Positions 15,424 to 26,666 of a stretch of 64,000 nucleotides of DNA are shown in pieces. Under the pieces are notes generated by a model. It made no database searches. It had not been told where the DNA came from and was given only the letters and a program-made list of their open reading frames with translations. The stretch covers positions 93,909,840 to 93,973,839 of the forward strand of contig CM043971.1 of the NCBI GenBank assembly GCA_014529385.2, read 5' to 3'. The number at the start of each line of letters is the position of its first letter. The first letter of the stretch is position 1. Source of the stretch: Adiantum capillus-veneris (taxonomy: Eukaryota > Streptophyta > Polypodiopsida > Polypodiales > Pteridaceae). Position numbers and translations under genes: made by a program.

Positions 15424-15670
15424 ATCACCCATATTGCCCCCAACTACAAAACCATGTTCTAAAGAAACCGTATTCCCTCCAATATTCTTGAAACTATCCC
15501 CTTGTCTTGATGACACGCACTATCTCAATCATTCAACTTGGCTCCCACTCTCGTCGATGCGAGACAAGACATTGGGTCCATGGAAAAGAGTCACACCAGC
15601 TATGCACATTATGTTGACTACAAGTTTGAGAACATAAGTGCCACACACTACTAGAGTCTTTTGCATTACA
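15424..15670 (+). pseudogene. Fragment of LINE ORF2 C-terminus, plus strand
   Basis: This stretch aligns by eye with the reverse complement of about 16050-16290 (shared text begins CACCCATATTGCCCCCAAC and includes CACACACTACTAGAG). It is therefore a second, 5'-truncated copy of the LINE whose main copy lies on the minus strand at 15771-20130. The encoded part is the zinc-binding RT-associated domain; frames are broken. Together the copies form an inverted repeat with arms of about 240 bp. Confidence 0.78.
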
Positions 15671-15768
15671 TGATAGAAAGGCTACAAAAAGGGATGCATA
15701 TGTCAAATGCTCATGCTCATTTCATATCCACCCCCTTCAATGCACAATAATGAGAGAGATAGGGTACA

Positions 15769-15770
<2 letters not shown>

Positions 15771-15803
<33 letters not shown>

Positions 15804-15820
15804 TAGATAGATATATAGAT
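15771..15820. repeat. GATA/GA simple repeat, likely LINE tail
   Basis: GATA and GA units next to the proposed LINE 3' terminus. Some plant LINEs end in a simple repeat rather than pure poly(A); the position here fits that. Confidence 0.6.
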
Positions 15821-15999
15821 TTTATTATTGTCCTCGGAGGTCAAATATGACCTAGGGGACCAAAGGTACATGTGATGTAGTATGTGTTTGGCTGATGAGT
15901 GACTCTCGATGCTCCAAAATTGTGGTGATGAGAGTCGCAATGGAGAGCCCACACTGTGGTTGGGGAGGAAAGTGTGAAGGTCTAAGTCATGACTGAAAA

Positions 16000-16945
16000 T
16001 GTGAGAGAAGCACTCAAGAAGGAAGTTCGGATGTGACCAAAAGCTGAGCACTCTAGTAGTGTGTGGTACTCATACTCTCGAACTTGCAGTGAGCATAATG
16101 TGCACAGTCGATTTGACTCTTCTCCATTGCCCCAATGCCCTGTCTCATATTGAAGGGAATGGGAGCTAAGCCGAATGGTTGTGATAGTGCGTATCGCCGA
16201 CAAGGAGATAGGCTCAAGCATGTAAGTGTGAGTATGGTTTCCTCTTTCAGTGAAGAACATGGTTTTGTAGTTGGGGGCAATATGGGTGGTGTAATGTATG
16301 AAGCATGACCCATCGGATTTCTCCCAAGCCATAATACATTAGCGTTGTAAAACAACTTCATTCACTTGGGAGTCAATTAAAGCATCATGTGGCAAGGGTA
16401 ATGCATCCCATCTCCCAAACCACTTCTTTATGTCTTGCATCCATCCCATGCTCAAGATCTTGCTTTTATGCATCTTTCGAACTTTTTTTCTTGCTTCCCA
16501 TGCAATTGTAGGAAGTCGATGTGAGGGGTTTTGACGCATCTTTATCATGTACTCCACAACCCTTTCCATGCCCATAACCTCAATTGGAAGAGATCCCGAC
16601 TCAAGAAGTAGGAGCATTAATGGTGTTTGTGTCTTAACTTGGAGAGTTTGTGAGAAAACACTTTTGGACATTCTCAAACTCCTTCCAAGTAGACCTTGAG
16701 ATGCTCCCGCCCCACACTTCAACTCCATAAAGAAGAACCGGTGTCACCAATGCATCAAAAAGATACTTCTTGAGAATCCAACACTTGATGTTTCCTGCAT
16801 TACACATGTTCTCAAATGCATAATATGTTCTCTTTCCCGCTTCCAAATGACACATAGCACATTCATGCCACTTGTGATTGGACGAAACCTCAAGGCCAAG
16901 GCAGTTAAAGCTCTCAACAACTTCAAGTGTCTCATGGTTGTACAC
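16000..16945 (-). pseudogene. LINE ORF2 C-terminal region with zinc-binding domain
   Basis: Frames at 16634-16945, 16339-16728 and 15982-16361 follow the RT in order, with frame changes. The thumb/connection part has LYGVEVWGGSISRSTWKEFE. The end has a Cys/His cluster (RLCTLCSLQVREYEYHTLLEC) typical of zf-RVT. Several indels separate the pieces. Confidence 0.82.
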
Positions 16946-16948
16946 AAT

Positions 16949-17868
16949 TCATGGCTTCTCCTTATGGTTGGTTTTCACAAGCATAACCCTTGTTTTGGGT
17001 TCATTCACAATCAGCCCACTATGCAAGCAAAAGTTCTCAAGGACAACCATAAGCCTTTGTGGATATTCTAAAATGTGTGCTAGAAGCACTACATCATCCG
17101 CATACAACAAATGCATGATTACAACATTGCAAATATTGACCTCTTGGATGCCTTCTTCTTGCATAAAGTCAAGTACCATTTTTTCCAATTGATCGATGCA
17201 TAGAACAAAGAGAGTTAGTGACAACGGACATCCTTGTTTAACCCCAATAGTGCTTACAATTTGTTTTTTGAAATTCTTCTTTCCATGCGCAATTGACGTA
17301 TCACCTTCTCATAGATTCGAGAAACCGTAAGCATAAACTCACTTGGAACTTGGCGTTCTTCCATCCTTCTCCACAAATTGTTATGTGGAATCATATCAAA
17401 GGATTTCTTAAAGTCCACAAAACAACAATACAATCGCTTGCCTTTCAATCGACTTTCCTCCATGAGAACACAAAGAGTGACAAGATGATCAATGGTGCTA
17501 TGGCATCGACGAAAACCTGCTTGTCCTTTTGCACGCTTGTCATTCTCTTCAACCCAATCACTCAATTTCATCTCCATTATGCACCCAAACAACTTTGCCA
17601 TAAGAGACCCAATCATTAAAGTCCGGTAGTTGTTTACATTCTTTACATCCCCTCCTTTATGCAAAGGCTTGACCCAATTAGTACTCCAATCATAAGGCAT
17701 ACCATGTTGAAGTGCAAGGTTGAACATATTACACATCCACTCGTGGTGGGTAAAATCTCCCATCCATTTGATCGTCTCTAGCTTGATACCTTGAAGATCT
17801 CCCGCTTTGCGAGTGGCCAACTTTTCAAGCCCACCGCATACATCCTCAGTAGTAAAAAAAGAGGACAT
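16949..17868 (-). pseudogene. LINE reverse transcriptase domain
   Basis: Two adjacent frames (17254-17868 and 16949-17224) encode the fingers and palm. Visible motifs are NWVKPLHKGG, RTLMIGSLMAKLF, QAGFRRCHSTIDHL, CCFVDFKKSFDMIPH (first catalytic Asp) and LLYADDVVLLAH (catalytic YADD). A frame change near 17225-17253 splits them. The enzyme would copy LINE RNA at nicked target DNA. Confidence 0.9.
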
Positions 17869-18182
17869 ACATGGGAATGAACCATAAAATGGTTTTTTTT
17901 AGCATTTTGTTGCTCATATAATTGCCTACATTGTGTGTACATGTCCACAAGACTCAAGTTATCAAAAATATCAACCCGCTTGCCCCTCAAGTTTCTTCAA
18001 AATCTTCCACATGCACATGCCTTTTCTTGGACTTGAAATTTTTTTTGCTTTACTTCCCATCTTCTTCTCTTCTTTTGAATCAATGCCTTATATGTATGAA
18101 AATGACTTTGATAGTTGTCTTTGTCCATAGTTGCATCAAGCTTTATCAAGGACTTTCGAGCATCTTGACATTCTTTATCAAA

Positions 18183-19230
18183 CTACCTTTTGCGTGATCT
18201 ATCTTTGTTGGTACCATGGAGATGCTTCATGGCAAAGCATTTTTTGGCACAAGAACACATAACTTTCTTGAAAGCTTCCCATTTAGTTTCCAATGGTGCA
18301 TCATATTGAAGCTTTGTCATCCATAGCTTTTGCTCAACCATTTCAATGTACATTGGTGCCCTTTTGAAATCCATACATAGTGATGTCTTCTCTTCCCTTT
18401 GGCTGAGATTATCATGCTTAGTTGCTTCTCCACATGCAAAGTCAATACATAAGGTTCGATGGTCTGATTCCAGGGTCCATTGGCCAAACATAAAACTCTT
18501 TATGCTATACATGATGGCTTCGAAGAGTAGTGTATAGTCAATCACACTATCCCCATTATGTTTTCTACATGTAAATCCATTGGTTCCACTCCACAAAGAT
18601 ACACCATTGGCAATGAGCATACTCGTGCTATGACACATGTGTAAAAGTAACTTTCCATAGTGCTCCAACTCTTTCTCATCCATTGAAGTATGATCATACA
18701 AGTAAACTTTCTCCAACTCCCTTGAAATGTATGGCATATCAAATTATGTTGCAATGTTTTTGTGTGAGCATTCATATCCCCAAATATAATAACATCACCT
18801 TCGTCTTTGAAATAAGCAATGTCCTCTTCTAAATCCAAAAATGGATGATCTCTATCCATGCAAGCATAAATGGGGGAATCATGATGAGGAATGTAGCAAC
18901 CGGCTACAAAAATGGGTGCTCTTTTTGGTGTCATAATTTTCAACCATACATAACGTTTGTGCGTGTCATCTTTCACAATTGATACAAAATATTCCAATCC
19001 TTTCTTAACCATACATGCTACCCCTCCTTGCCCTCTTCGTTGCTTGAGATTCTTTGACCATATCAATAAATGTACATTGTAATCCTCCAAGTCGTTAATC
19101 CTTTGTGTACTATCATGCTCCCAAGTTTCAACAAGAAGTACAACATCAGCTTTGCTTGTTACTTCATCAATGTCAACTCCCGCATTCCATGGGTATCCAT
19201 TGCAATTCCAAAGCTTACTTTCAATTGTAA
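18183..19230 (-). pseudogene. LINE endonuclease domain
   Basis: The domain nicks target DNA for target-primed reverse transcription. From about 19225 leftward there is WNCNGYPWNAG, then DVVLLVETW, then RRGQGGVACMVKKG, FVAGCYIP and VIIFGDMNAHT. This is the exonuclease-endonuclease-phosphatase fold with the catalytic Asn, Glu and Asp-x-Asn positions. A frame change near 18740 precedes a segment with LWSGTNGFTCRKH and LESDHRTLCIDF (the SDH-like motif). Two overlapping frames (18542-19090 and 18183-18737) hold the pieces. Confidence 0.85.
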
Positions 19231-19403
19231 CTCGGCCTCATAGGTCGTGTATTCCTATTTGTTGGAGGGACTTGCATCCTCCTTGGGCACATTTTCTTCA
19301 CGAGAGATCTCCTTGTTTTTCTTATTCCTCTCCTCATATGCCTTGCGACACATATTTTGTTGCTTGATAGTGCGGTCTTCATATACAAAATATTTTGTAT
19401 CCC

Positions 19404-20084
19404 TCAATTAGATCCAACTATTATCAAAGATAATCTTTTGTTTGGTCTCATCCGGCATGGTGCATACAATGGTCGTTCTCCCGAGCGAGGAGCTCCTTGC
19501 TTACCCACTCTATGTACTCCATAAACCATAACTCTTGACATGCCAAAGTGGGTTTTGAAGAAATCTTTGATAACAATGGCAAGAGAAGGAGGTATCTGTA
19601 ACTTATCTTTAGAAATTCCATGAATAACAATGTTCTTGGAACATCGCTCCCGTTCCTTCAACTCCTCTACATCCACATTCTCAACATTCTTTGTTTGAGC
19701 CATAGCTTGCATGAGGGAGGAATTAGGAACCACATTTCTACCACATACATCAACCCAAGACTTGTTTGTGCATACATTTTTCATGTCATATACATCCCGA
19801 CTCATGGTGTCCAATTTTTCCTCTTTCAATACATGGTCATGCTCTACTTTGCTCATGCGCTCCTTCAAAGCATTCAAGTCCACAAGAGGGCGTTTATGTT
19901 CCTTGACTTCCTCTTCAAGTTGCATCAAACATGTTGTTGGAATCTCAAGTGTCCTCTTGAGATTCTCATTCTCAACCACAAGAACCCTTAGGGTGCCATT
20001 CTCCATTGCAAGTGCCCATAAGTCTTCACCTTGTTTGTTTATGGTCTCTTGCAACGATACCAAGTATGCCATGATCATCTCCAC
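19404..20084 (-). CDS. LINE ORF1 protein, coiled coil plus RRM-like domain
   Basis: 226 residues in one open frame. Residues about 1-100 form heptad-rich helix (for example KERMSKVEHDHVLKEEKLD), the coiled coil that trimerises L1 ORF1 proteins. Residues about 145-215 resemble the L1-type RNA-binding domain: CSKNIVIHGI, then VMVYGVHRVGKQ, then RPLYAPC. ORF1p acts as an RNA-binding chaperone in the L1 RNP. The frame looks intact although ORF2 is broken. ATG 20084 is the first in frame and lies close to the element's 5' end. Confidence 0.75.
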   Translation of the reverse strand: MEMIMAYLVSLQETINKQGEDLWALAMENGTLRVLVVENENLKRTLEIPTTCLMQLEEEVKEHKRPLVDLNALKERMSKVEHDHVLKEEKLDTMSRDVYDMKNVCTNKSWVDVCGRNVVPNSSLMQAMAQTKNVENVDVEELKERERCSKNIVIHGISKDKLQIPPSLAIVIKDFFKTHFGMSRVMVYGVHRVGKQGAPRSGERPLYAPCRMRPNKRLSLIIVGSN

Positions 20085-20146
20085 ACTTAGGAGATTTTGG
20101 ATAATTTTCTACAATGGTTGTGGACCTTGTTGAAGAAGAATAACCC

Positions 20147-20740
20147 TTGAGAGTGCCGGAAGACCATGTATGTAAAATAAGAGATGAGAGTCAACTCCTC
20201 CGAACCTGTTCACTTCAAACTGTGGGTCTCCAAGCAACATTGTGTCTGAAGCCAGGCCTAGTGGTCGAGCTATGCGTTGGAAATCTGGACATTCTCGACG
20301 GCCTCGTCAAGGGTGCAGAAGGCATCTACAAGCTCTGCACTACATTCTCCGATACGACATGCCTTTGGATTCATTTCACCAACCGTAGCATAGGGCAAAA
20401 ACAAAGGTACGACCATCGTCATCTTCGCAACCCACTCACATTGCCTAGTTGGACGCCAATTCTCCGCATCACACGCGAATTCCAAATTGGCAAGAACTAC
20501 TTCAACACCCTCACACGCAAGCAATTCCCAGTTCAGCCTGCTACGGCCCGCACAATTCACCGATCGCAAGGGCTTACACTCAACACACTAGCTTTCAACC
20601 CCAAAGGGATTAGGTCTCACGGCCTCGCATACACTGCTCTCACACGGATTCGTGACACTGCAATCTATATTTGGTGGAGAGCTTGCTGCCCTGCAACATT
20701 CACACCGACACATCTGTCCTCAAAGAGCTCCACAGGTTGA
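20147..20740 (+). pseudogene. Helitron-type PIF1 helicase, C-terminal part
   Basis: Plus-strand frame containing LKPGLVVELCVGNLDILDGL and, near the end, ARTIHRSQGLTLNTLAF and GLAYTALTRIRD. These are late motifs of PIF1/Helitron helicase (GaxVMl..N, TIHkSQG, YvAlSR). Walker A and B are absent: the fragment begins in the middle of the helicase, just right of the LINE 5' end. The nominal start at 20147 is a TTG and is not a real initiation site. The remainder of such a helicase lies on the opposite strand at 25863-26665. Confidence 0.82.
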
Positions 20741-21408
20741 GAACAAAAGCAGCTCATTCCCCCGTCCAAAAGCAGCTACATCTCCACCAAGATACACATT
20801 ACATTGTCCAATCACTGAACGTCGTCTCCCTTGGAAATCATGCAAACGATATCATCCATGACAAAAGCCTAATGGCCTCCGATGTCCTCTACCTACAAGA
20901 GACTCGACAACATGCGACAACCATTCCAGGCTTCCACAGCATATCCTCAACACAACTACACGGCATCTCCATTCTCCATAAAGACAACCTAATACCTACA
21001 CAAATACACATCTGCATCAATCAAACACTTGAAACGATCCATGCAACTTTCCACTGCACCAAAAAGTGCCTAGCGACAGTCATTTCACTCTACAGGGCAC
21101 CGACATCATCACTCCCACGATTCCTGCATAGCATCTCCAATCTTCTTGATTCAACCCGCACCATGCGACCACTAATCATAATGGGAGATTTCAACAATTA
21201 CGCACTTGAGGAAACCAGCACATATAGAACCCTTTCCAACCTCATTCTCCAGCACGGTCTCCACCAATTGATACACCATCCAACCACAGTACACTATGCT
21301 AGACCACGTATGGGTTAGCAATGACCTACCGCAAACCATGTCCGGCACTAACTACAACTACTGGTCCGACCACTCCACTACATACCTCCTCATTGCCAAA
21401 AACTGACC
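20660..21408 (+). pseudogene. Endonuclease domain fused after Helitron helicase (Helentron type)
   Basis: Directly after the helicase, in a shifted frame, is an exonuclease-endonuclease-phosphatase domain: LNVVSLGNHANDI, SDVLYLQETRQ, HGISILHKDN, LATVISLYRAP, IIMGDFNNYALEE, and in a third frame LDHVWVSN and NYWSDHSTTY before a stop at about 21408. The catalytic Asn, Glu, GDFN and SDH positions are all readable. An EEP endonuclease fused C-terminal to Rep-helicase is the hallmark of Helentrons. Frame changes near 20665 and 21290 make this copy non-functional. A separate LINE endonuclease is less likely because no RT follows in the same family; the next LINE has its own endonuclease at 21963. 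Confidence 0.75.
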
Positions 21409-21962
21409 TTCCCTTGCTTTCTGCAGGCCATTGTGAGTTCTCACCTTGTTTTAAATACCAAAAGACAATGATTTGGCCTCTTCCACTAGCAAGTCAAAAA
21501 GAAGAAAAAAAACAAAAAAGAAAGAATCTCCAAATATCAATACGAAAAAGGTGAAGGGTAACATTGTAGGAACTGAGAAAATTGTAGAGGTGCAGAGCTT
21601 CATAGTGCAAAGCCACGAACGCCCCTCCAAAGATAATCCGTTTTTCTTTCCTGCAGCTACACTAGGCTTTTGACAGTAGCAACTATGTCGGCTGTGAAGA
21701 TCTTGGGACTGAAAAGGGCCAAAAGGGTAAAGGCGGTGGCAAAACCAATCCATATCACCGAAGGCTAACGTAGCCTTGAAAGGGGTAGTCTTCTCTGTAT
21801 CCCTCGGTCAACTAAAAGGGGCGACTGGTGCCACAACCCCTCTGAAGTGCTTCAAGAAAAGAAATCCCCTGACCCTAAGGAACCTCCAGATTCTCCTAGG
21901 GCCACAAATGTGTAGACCGGCGGACAGGGGTCAGATGTTGAAGAGTTTGTTCCCCTCTCCCA

Positions 21963-22503
21963 ATGATGAAAGTCCTGGCTATTCATTCATGGAACATGAA
22001 AGGATTGAAGACCCGAAAGAAGCATGCCCTCTTCTGGGAGGAAGTTAGAAAGGAGAAGGAAGTTGACTTGGGCCATCCAAGAACATCATCTAGATGCTCG
22101 CAGCAGAAGAAAATAGGCATTGGGAAAGAAGTTGGTGTTCTATGGAGCGACAATGGATGGGTTCAGTGGAGTCCTTTCTATTGTGGACAAGGAACTAGAG
22201 CCCAAAGTGGTCTTTAATCACCCCTTTGGGAGAGCCCTAGGAGTGAGAATCATGTGGGTAGATCAACTTATCATTGTGGTCAACATGTATGACCCTTGCA
22301 ATGCAAAGGATATAACCAAATTGTGGATGCACCTTAGGGATTCCCCTATTGAAGGAGAGTGGCTTCTGATTGTTGACTTTAATATGGTGGAGAAAAGTAG
22401 GGATAGAACAAGCTCAGCCAGTCTGTCGGTAAGTTCTGAAAAAGTTGGGTCTCTGTGGGAAATGGGCTATCATGAACCTGTGGGAGGTGGGTCCCCGGAA
22501 TAG
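21963..22503 (+). pseudogene. LINE endonuclease domain, degenerate
   Basis: Readable pieces in two frames: IHSWNMKGLKTRKK, later GVRIMWVDQLIIVVNMYDP and WLLIVDFNMVEKSRDR. The last corresponds to the GDFN motif with Val for Gly. A frame change separates 21963-22217 from 22120-22503. Confidence 0.75.
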
Positions 22504-22609
22504 CACATTGGGCCTTATGTACACAAGCCTAGAGTATGCCCGCACGGCTTCCCGACTTGACATGTGTTAGTGCTCTCACCAGGCTAATTGGATCCCGTCG
22601 CTACTTGAG

Positions 22610-24314
22610 ATGAAGGTGCTACCAACAAAGAGCATGTCGGACCATATACTGTTACACCTGAAACTCAGGAAATCCAATGAAGAGGGGCAGTCCCCCAAGG
22701 GAAGTAAGAAGCTACTTGTTAGTGGGACGCACCTGTTCAAGGATCCTCTATTTAGAAGTCTTACCACCAAGAAAGCTTTGAGCAAACTCAATAAAAATGT
22801 TAATCTTGAAAAACCTAAAGCTTGGGACCTCTTTGCTCGAAGTATTCAAAAAGAGATCAAAAGCTCAGGCTTTTGGATGAAAAAGAACTGGAAGAAGCTT
22901 GAAGAGGAGGTTGCTAGTCTGACTTCCAAAAAATCTTCTAGGCTGGCCTCCAAAGAACACAAAAGGTGGCTGAAAGCGAAAGCCAACCTAGCCTAGCAGC
23001 AGCTTGAGGAGGTCAAGAGGGCGAGCTTGATATCTAGAGAGACCTTCCTCCAATCGGAGGCCGCTAATCAAGCACATTTTTTTAGGGCCCTAAAAATCAA
23101 GAAGAGTCGCGGTTCCATCCACTCACTCACATATGAGAATGGGAATGCTACACAAGACCAAGACGTAATCACCTCAACTAGATCATTGGCCAACAAGAGA
23201 CCCGCTCTCAAGAAGTGGATGAAGCTAGAGCGACCTTTCTTGAGAGTGTCAACAGGAAAGTTTCCCAACTCTGAAGATCATCTTGAGATGGCCTTCTCTG
23301 AAGATGAATGCTCGCTTCCATTGCAAGCTCTCGGCAAGGAGAAATCCCCTAGTTGGGATGGTCTAGCCACGGAATTCTTCATGGAGTTCTGGGAGAACCT
23401 CAAGGTCCCGATCACGTGTATGGCTAACCAAGCTTTGGTCAAGGGGTCCTTGGATCCCAATGTGAAAAGAGGGCTTATCAAGCCTATCCCGAAACAGGTT
23501 TTCTGCTTGTAGCTTAAGCAATAGCATCCCATAACTATGATGTATGTGGCATACAAAATCATTGCCAAGGAAGTCTCTCTTAGAATGGCCCCCCTTCCTT
23601 GACAAAGTCATCTCCCCTCATCAACAGAGGTTTATGAAAGGAAGGTCAATATATGACAACATTTTGACATCAATGGTTGGCATTGAGTATGCAGCCTTCA
23701 TGAAGCAAGAGTGTAGTCTGCTTCAGCTAGATCTGGACACGGCGTATGATAGGATTGTGTGGTCCTTCATTGAAGATGTCATGAAATCACTGGGCTTTGG
23801 GCCGTGCCTTTGCAATCTTATACACACTCTGGGTGCGAGTAGCCAATCTGAGCTCTTATTCAATTATAGAATTGTGGGCTCCTTTCAATCCAAAAGATCG
23901 ATCAAGCAAGGATGCCCCCTGGCCCCTCTTCTCTTTGCTGCAGGATCGCATCCTCTGATAACGATGATCGAAGTTGTTGCTAAGCGGGGGGAAATACAAG
24001 TATTAACTTTGCCCGGCAACGACCAGCTCCTAACCAAGATGTTTGTGAAAATCTCCCTCCTTTTCTTGAAAGCCTACCCTCAGGTGCTCATGAAGGCCCT
24101 CGAGATTGTGCAAACATTTTTTGTGGCTTCTGGGTCGAAGTGTAGTATGGAGAAGTCTAGACTGATCTCCCTGATGAAAAACGACTCATTTGACCCATTG
24201 GGCTGGTCAAAGGAGATTGTGTCTAAAGGTAGGATTTTTAGGCATCTGGGCGCCCCCTTAGGGGTGGACATTACTCACAAGCAAAGGGTCCAATGGGTCC
24301 TTGAGAAGATTTAG
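22610..24314 (+). pseudogene. LINE reverse transcriptase region, degenerate
   Basis: Frames 22610-22996, 23027-23512 and 23544-24314 carry the pre-RT linker and RT. Motifs are KSPSWDGLATEFFMEFWE, QQRFMKGRSIYDN, LLQLDLDTAYDRIVW (first catalytic Asp) and KQGCPLAPLLF. Where FADD is expected the frame reads KMFVKISLLFL, so the catalytic Asp pair is lost. RLISLMKNDS and FRHLGAPLGV follow as usual in plant LINEs. Confidence 0.82.
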
Positions 24315-25303
24315 AGGAAAATGAGAAGGTGGGAGTATGTGTTGCTTCCCTTCTAGAGTCAGGTCAGAGTGATCAATTCATTTATGCTTCCTTATATTGA
24401 CTTCACCAGCCCACTCCTCAAAATAGCCAAATGTAATTGGAAAGAGATCTTGAAACCACTTAAAAGATTCTTATGGAGGAACAACACTAAAGCCTCGTCA
24501 CCGTGGCAATGGGCAAAGTGAGAAGGTATCGCTCAACCGTTAGTCCAAGGTGGCCTTGGAATTCTCAACCCTGTGGTTCATGTTGAGGCCCTGTGTGCCA
24601 ATGTTGTGGTCTCAATCACAAATCAAGACCAATTTTGTGCTATCATGACCAAGGATATGATCGACAAGGCAAAACTCTTCTCTCAAGGTGGTCAGTGGAA
24701 AGGGGTTCAGGTGCATGACAAACTTTTAGCCCCAAGGGGGCTAGCCTAAGACTGAGTGGCATCACGGCAGAGCTGGTGCAAAAGTGCAATAGAGAAACAA
24801 GGGCATTGGAATGGGGCGATTTAACCCGATACTTCCAGAGTCCATTTTGCACTGGTCCCCCTGGCTATCTAAAGTTGTTGGGGTTATCCTAAACCCTTAT
24901 TGGAGAGAAACTGCAAGAAGGATGGACAATAAGGGACTTCAACGGCTAAGCCACTTCTCTGATAGAAACAGCAAGTGCTGGAAATCCTCTAATGAGGTGG
25001 TTTCCTAGTTTCAACTCAATGACACTAAGAAGCTACTTGTCAATAGGGTTGTAGAAGGCTTGGGCAGTGTTCTGATGTCGAGTGTTCTGATGTCGATCTG
25101 TGAATCTACTTTTGAGTGGAAAGCTTAGAAATGGCCCATGAGTAGCCGATTCTCTAAAACCCTATACCAAGGGCATTTACCAAGTGTTAATTCATGAGGT
25201 TGATTGGTTCGCCCCTTTAAACAAGAAATGGAAGAAGCAATGGTCAGAGGCTCAATGAGTAGAGGCCATGAAGAACATCTGGAATCCACAGTGGCCTTAG
25301 TTT

Positions 25304-25510
25304 ATGAAGATATTTCTATGGAAGGTACTTTGGGGGGCCTTGCCAACAGGTGTCAAGATTCAAGCGTGTGGTATTGGGACTGATAGATGTTCAAGGTGCA
25401 GATTGGCCAACGAAGACCTCGGCCACCTTTTCATGGAATGCCCAGCTATTAGAGGCCTTGCAGGAAAGATGTGCAAATGGATACAAAGGACGTGGAAGAT
25501 AGGATTTTAA
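25304..25510 (+). pseudogene. LINE ORF2 zinc-binding C-terminus
   Basis: 68 residues with LWKVLWGALPTG, then CSRCRLANEDLGHLFMECP, the CxxC-H-C cluster of zf-RVT. It closes the plus-strand LINE. Confidence 0.85.
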
Positions 25511-25640
25511 AAGAGGGATGTGTGCCTTGGTGGCAAGCAATTCCGTAGTTCTGCACTTCTAATTTGTAACAGAGAGGTCGCTAGCAAAGACATGACAGTT
25601 CCTGGCCTTCGAGTATTACTGAAGAAACAATATCTGACAT

Positions 25641-25829
25641 TCACACACACACACATATGTCAAATAGTATTTAACATTGAATAACAACCATTCAAATAAA
25701 TATTCTTCATAATTTATTAAGTAAGCCATGATGTGAACAATCAAGTACTTAAATTATATGGTGTGAGTTTTGTTTGAAATGAATTGAAATGTCAACTATC
25801 AAAGTTATTGTGATGGTGACCATTGGATG
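25641..25829. other. AT-rich spacer between LINE and Helitron
   Basis: No gene. AT-rich DNA following a CA repeat; minus-strand Helitron helicase sequence begins soon after. Confidence 0.5.
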
Positions 25830-25862
25830 GTGAGAGGTGCAAAGAGGAATTGCATGTTTTTT

Positions 25863-26665
25863 CTACCACTCCCCTCTGGCATCCAATGGAATTTCTATTG
25901 TTTTGCTACAAGAGGCGGCACGCTTGTCAATCGCTTTGAATATGTGTGGCTCACCGGGCAATTGTGTGAAGACCTTTTCATTGTGTTCATCCTTTGCCTT
26001 GTTAGAGTAGAATAGGTGTGATATGGTTATGTCAGCAGGCAACTCTCTGTGGAAGGAGTTGTTAATGTATGCAAGGTCGCTGCTGGTGTGTGAGCCAATT
26101 CTCATTCGGTTGAGCACCTCTATAAACTGTCCATCGGTTTGTCTCATTGTCATCGTTACTTCGTAGCACTTAAGGAATTCATGCCAGTACGAAGGTGCAA
26201 CCGCCTCGAGAAGATATCCAAGAGTCTTTGACTGGGCTAGCTTGGCAGAGGTCACCACAGAGTATGATATCTAGGCCACCAAAAGGTTGGTCGTGTTTTC
26301 TCTTGATGGCACGAAGACGTGAGTCAGCCAATGAGAAGACACTTGATCCTATCAAGGAGACTTCATCAAACACTACAAGCTCCAAATCTTGATAAAGTAA
26401 GGATAATGCATCTAGCTTTTTTGCTCTGAGGCTTGTGTGTGTCGTAGTTATCAAAGGCAAATGTAAAGCCGAGTGTATAGTTGTACCACCAATGTTGAAT
26501 GCTGCCTTGCCTGTATATGCCATCAGGAGTGCCTTAGGAAAGTCAGCATTGTGGCCCGACTTATGCGTGTAGAAACGAATGAGGGCTTCGACTAGCAAGA
26601 GCAACGTGAATGTTTTTCCAGTGCCTGCTCCACCTGTGAGGAAGAGATGTATCTTTTTTGATGGC
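25863..26665 (-). pseudogene. PIF1/Helitron helicase, N-terminal and middle motifs
   Basis: Walker A GGAGTGKT is encoded by plus 26611-26634. Next come AYTGKAAFNIGGTTIHSAL, Walker B region LVVFDEVSLIGSSVF, LDIILCGDLCQASPV and, in another frame, MRQTDGQFIEVLNRMRIG and SHLFYSNKAKDEHNEKVF. These are PIF1 motifs in order. At least two frame changes occur (near 26604 and 26180-26258). The frame stops at 25863 before the C-terminal TIHxSQG block. Confidence 0.88.
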
Positions 26666-26666
26666 G

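Larger units (their letters stand above)
15771..20130 (-). mobile_element. L1-like LINE with ORF1 and broken ORF2
   Basis: Minus-strand non-LTR element. In order: ORF1 with coiled coil and RRM-like domain (19404-20084), apurinic-type endonuclease (about 18183-19230), reverse transcriptase with YADD (16949-17868) and a zinc-binding RT-associated C-terminus (about 16000-16945). The 3' end on the minus strand has AATAAAATC followed by a TCTA/CT-type simple repeat (plus 15771-15820). The 5' end is near 20130, where Helitron sequence begins. I could not define target duplications. Confidence 0.85.
21460..25640 (+). mobile_element. Decayed L1-like LINE, plus strand
   Basis: The order of a Lys-rich ORF1 remnant (21473-21673), endonuclease (21963-22503), linker (22610-22996), RT (23027-24314), degenerate connection (24315-25300) and zf-RVT domain (25304-25510) marks one LINE. 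Many stops and indels, including damage at the RT catalytic site. It is a different family from 15771-20130. Its ends are uncertain; a CA repeat near 25640 may mark the 3' end. Confidence 0.8.
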
